Positions 7,384 to 8,160 of a stretch of DNA of 8,160 nt are shown in pieces (the first letter of the stretch is position 1; each line of letters opens with the position of its first letter). The stretch lies in NCBI GenBank assembly GCA_900769145.1, contig CAAGFN010000103.1, positions 1 through 8,160 of the forward strand, given 5' to 3'. A model generated the notes under the pieces. It ran no database searches and was not told where the DNA came from. It saw only the letters and a list, made by a program, of their open reading frames with translations. Both the position numbers and the translations under genes were made by a program. Source of the stretch: Rikenellaceae bacterium (GTDB lineage: Bacteria; Bacteroidota; Bacteroidia; Bacteroidales; UBA932).

Positions 7384-7931
7384 TCGGCCGCCGGGACATC
7401 GAATTGTTTAGGAATGGAAATCTTGAAGCCTTCGAAAGGGTATATCGGGATTTCTGGAACAAGGTATATCAATTCGCCGGCCTGTTCATTGATGACGATT
7501 TTGAAAGAGAGGATGTCGTGCAGGAGGTGTTCCTCCGTATTTGGAACAAGAGGAACGTCATTGACACGGATAAAGATTTCAACGGGTTCCTCTTCATAAC
7601 CACGAGAAACATCGTATTCAACCGGCTAAGGAATACGAACAGGAAGGAGCGTATTGACATAGTCGCTGAAAAAATAGGGTTGGAGGACAATCTTGACATC
7701 GAGGCGACCATCGACGCGGACTTTTATCGAAAACATCTGGACAGTCTCATCGCCCTGCTCCCCGAGCGCCAAAGGGAGGCCTTCTGCCTAAGCCGAAAGG
7801 AGAATCTGCCCATCAGGAAGATAGCGGAACGGATGGGAATCACTGAGAGCGCAGTGAAACGGCACATCAACCTTGCCTTGAAGTTTCTTAAAACAAATCT
7901 CCCTCTTCTGATTATTTTCATCCAAAGCTGA
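7380..7931 (+). CDS. ECF-type RNA polymerase sigma factor (Bacteroides-expansion type)
   Basis: The 183-residue product should direct RNA polymerase to a dedicated promoter set. Region 2 covers about residues 18-88, with the core-binding DVVQEVFLRIWNKR (45-58) and the -10-recognising FLFITTRNIVFNRLR (70-84). Region 4 covers about 115-171, with LPERQREAFCLSRKE (127-141) and a helix-turn-helix IRKIAERMGITESAVKRHI (145-163). The tail LKTNLPLLIIFIQS is typical of Bacteroidota ECF factors that usually sit beside FecR-like anti-sigma and SusC/SusD genes. None of those partners is seen here: about 140 noncoding bases follow, then a probable convergent gene. The ATG at 7380 forms an ATGA overlap with the murA stop, which implies translational coupling to murA. 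The regulon is unknown; a link to envelope state is inferred from position only. Confidence 0.92.
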   Translation: MIGRRDIELFRNGNLEAFERVYRDFWNKVYQFAGLFIDDDFEREDVVQEVFLRIWNKRNVIDTDKDFNGFLFITTRNIVFNRLRNTNRKERIDIVAEKIGLEDNLDIEATIDADFYRKHLDSLIALLPERQREAFCLSRKENLPIRKIAERMGITESAVKRHINLALKFLKTNLPLLIIFIQS

Positions 7932-8071
7932 ATCTCCGGCCTTCCGTCCAGTCCCCGCCACGTGTACGGAAAGGGGCGGGCCATATCTTTGAAGGAAATT
8001 TTTCAAATATTTTGTGAACCACCCGAGGATTTGTGTGTATTCATTAAGTAATGTGTAAAAAATAAGTTGCA
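7932..8071. other. Intergenic region after the sigma-factor gene
   Basis: These 140 bases contain no credible gene. The left third is GC-rich and can fold (see the entry at 7938-7982). The right part is A/T-rich, with a short perfect dyad CATTA-AG-TAATG at 8042-8053 that lacks a T-run in a terminator position on either strand. A TATCTTTG octamer at 7984-7991 resembles a plus-strand -7 element but has no gene behind it. Confidence 0.6.
7938..7982 (+). terminator. Possible GC-rich terminator or 3' stem-loop after the sigma-factor gene
   Basis: Seven bases past the sigma-factor stop, GGCCTTCCGT (7938-7947) can pair with ACGGAA (7966-7971) plus GGCC (7979-7982), with a bulge on the 3' side. A competing 6-base stem pairs CCCGCC (7954-7959) with GGCGGG (7975-7980). 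The two folds share bases and exclude each other. No clean U-run follows directly; the nearest T-rich tract is at about 7998-8004. It is well placed to end the murB-murA-sigma transcript, but as a terminator it is only a candidate. Confidence 0.35.
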
Positions 8072-8160
8072 TCAGTTGGCCGGTTTGACGAGGTAGTTCC
8101 ATTGTCCGAGTTCCGGAGCGAAGATGACCTGACTGGCAAGTCTCTTCTGGTACGATTCTA
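8072..8160 (-). CDS. 3' end of an unidentified convergent gene (partial)
   Basis: On the minus strand the frame is open from the window edge to a TGA at 8074-8072, giving a 28-residue C-terminal tail beginning ESYQKRLASQ and ending NYLVKPAN. Its composition is protein-like and its codons resemble the neighbours (CTC, CAG, AAG, TTC, CCG), whereas overlapping frames look less natural. I do not recognise the family from so short a piece. If real, it converges on the sigma-factor gene and rules out a directly following anti-sigma gene. Confidence 0.5.
   Translation of the reverse strand, partial: ESYQKRLASQVIFAPELGQWNYLVKPAN

Noticed and set aside
8042..8053. CATTA-AG-TAATG dyad as a terminator
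   Set aside because: The stem is 5 bases, all but A/T-only, with a two-base loop; no T-run sits on the 3' side in either direction.
7788..8102. Minus-strand open frame of 104 codons reaching into the sigma-factor gene
   Set aside because: It overlaps the conserved region 4 of the sigma factor in antisense, and its translation is not protein-like; the frame ending at 8072 is a better candidate for the edge gene.
1..8160. CRISPR array, tRNA, insertion sequence or prophage signature
   Set aside because: I see no regularly spaced direct repeats, no cloverleaf-like sequence, no transposase or integrase motif, and no change in base or codon style along the window.

Overview
The window reads as a chromosomal stretch from a member of the Bacteroidota, most likely the order Bacteroidales. 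The evidence is the TAnnTTTG-type -7 promoter elements in the divergent intergenic region, the near absence of strong Shine-Dalgarno sequences, an ECF sigma factor of the Bacteroides-expansion type, a lipoprotein aldose epimerase, and a PBP1C that follows an alpha-2-macroglobulin gene. Coding DNA is moderately GC-rich and AGG is a very frequent Arg codon. All genes share this style, and I see no mobile element, tRNA, rRNA, CRISPR array or phage signature.

Layout. Positions 1-1440 hold the 3' part of a bacterial alpha-2-macroglobulin gene with the CxEQ thioester motif. It overlaps by 28 bases the gene for the bifunctional peptidoglycan synthase PBP1C (1413-3653). A 55-base convergent spacer follows. 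On the minus strand, 3709-4842 encodes a secreted, probably lipid-anchored aldose 1-epimerase. A 141-base divergent intergenic region (4843-4983) carries a promoter for each direction. To the right lies a plus-strand unit: murB (4984-6027), murA (6067-7383) and an ECF sigma factor (7380-7931) whose start overlaps the murA stop in an ATGA arrangement. A roughly 140-base intergenic region with GC-rich dyads follows. At the right edge there is probably the 3' end of a convergent minus-strand gene.

Function. The theme is the cell envelope. PBP1C and the thioester macroglobulin form a conserved pair thought to combine wall repair with protease trapping in the periplasm. MurA and MurB carry out the two steps that make UDP-MurNAc, the first committed peptidoglycan precursor. 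The sigma factor appears to be co-expressed with them, and no anti-sigma gene follows it in the visible sequence. The most notable single residue is in MurA: the position of the PEP- and fosfomycin-reactive Cys is Asp (residue 122), which predicts intrinsic fosfomycin insensitivity. I do not see a clearly undescribed multigene system. The best candidates for novelty are the murA-sigma factor coupling and the near-leaderless murB start.
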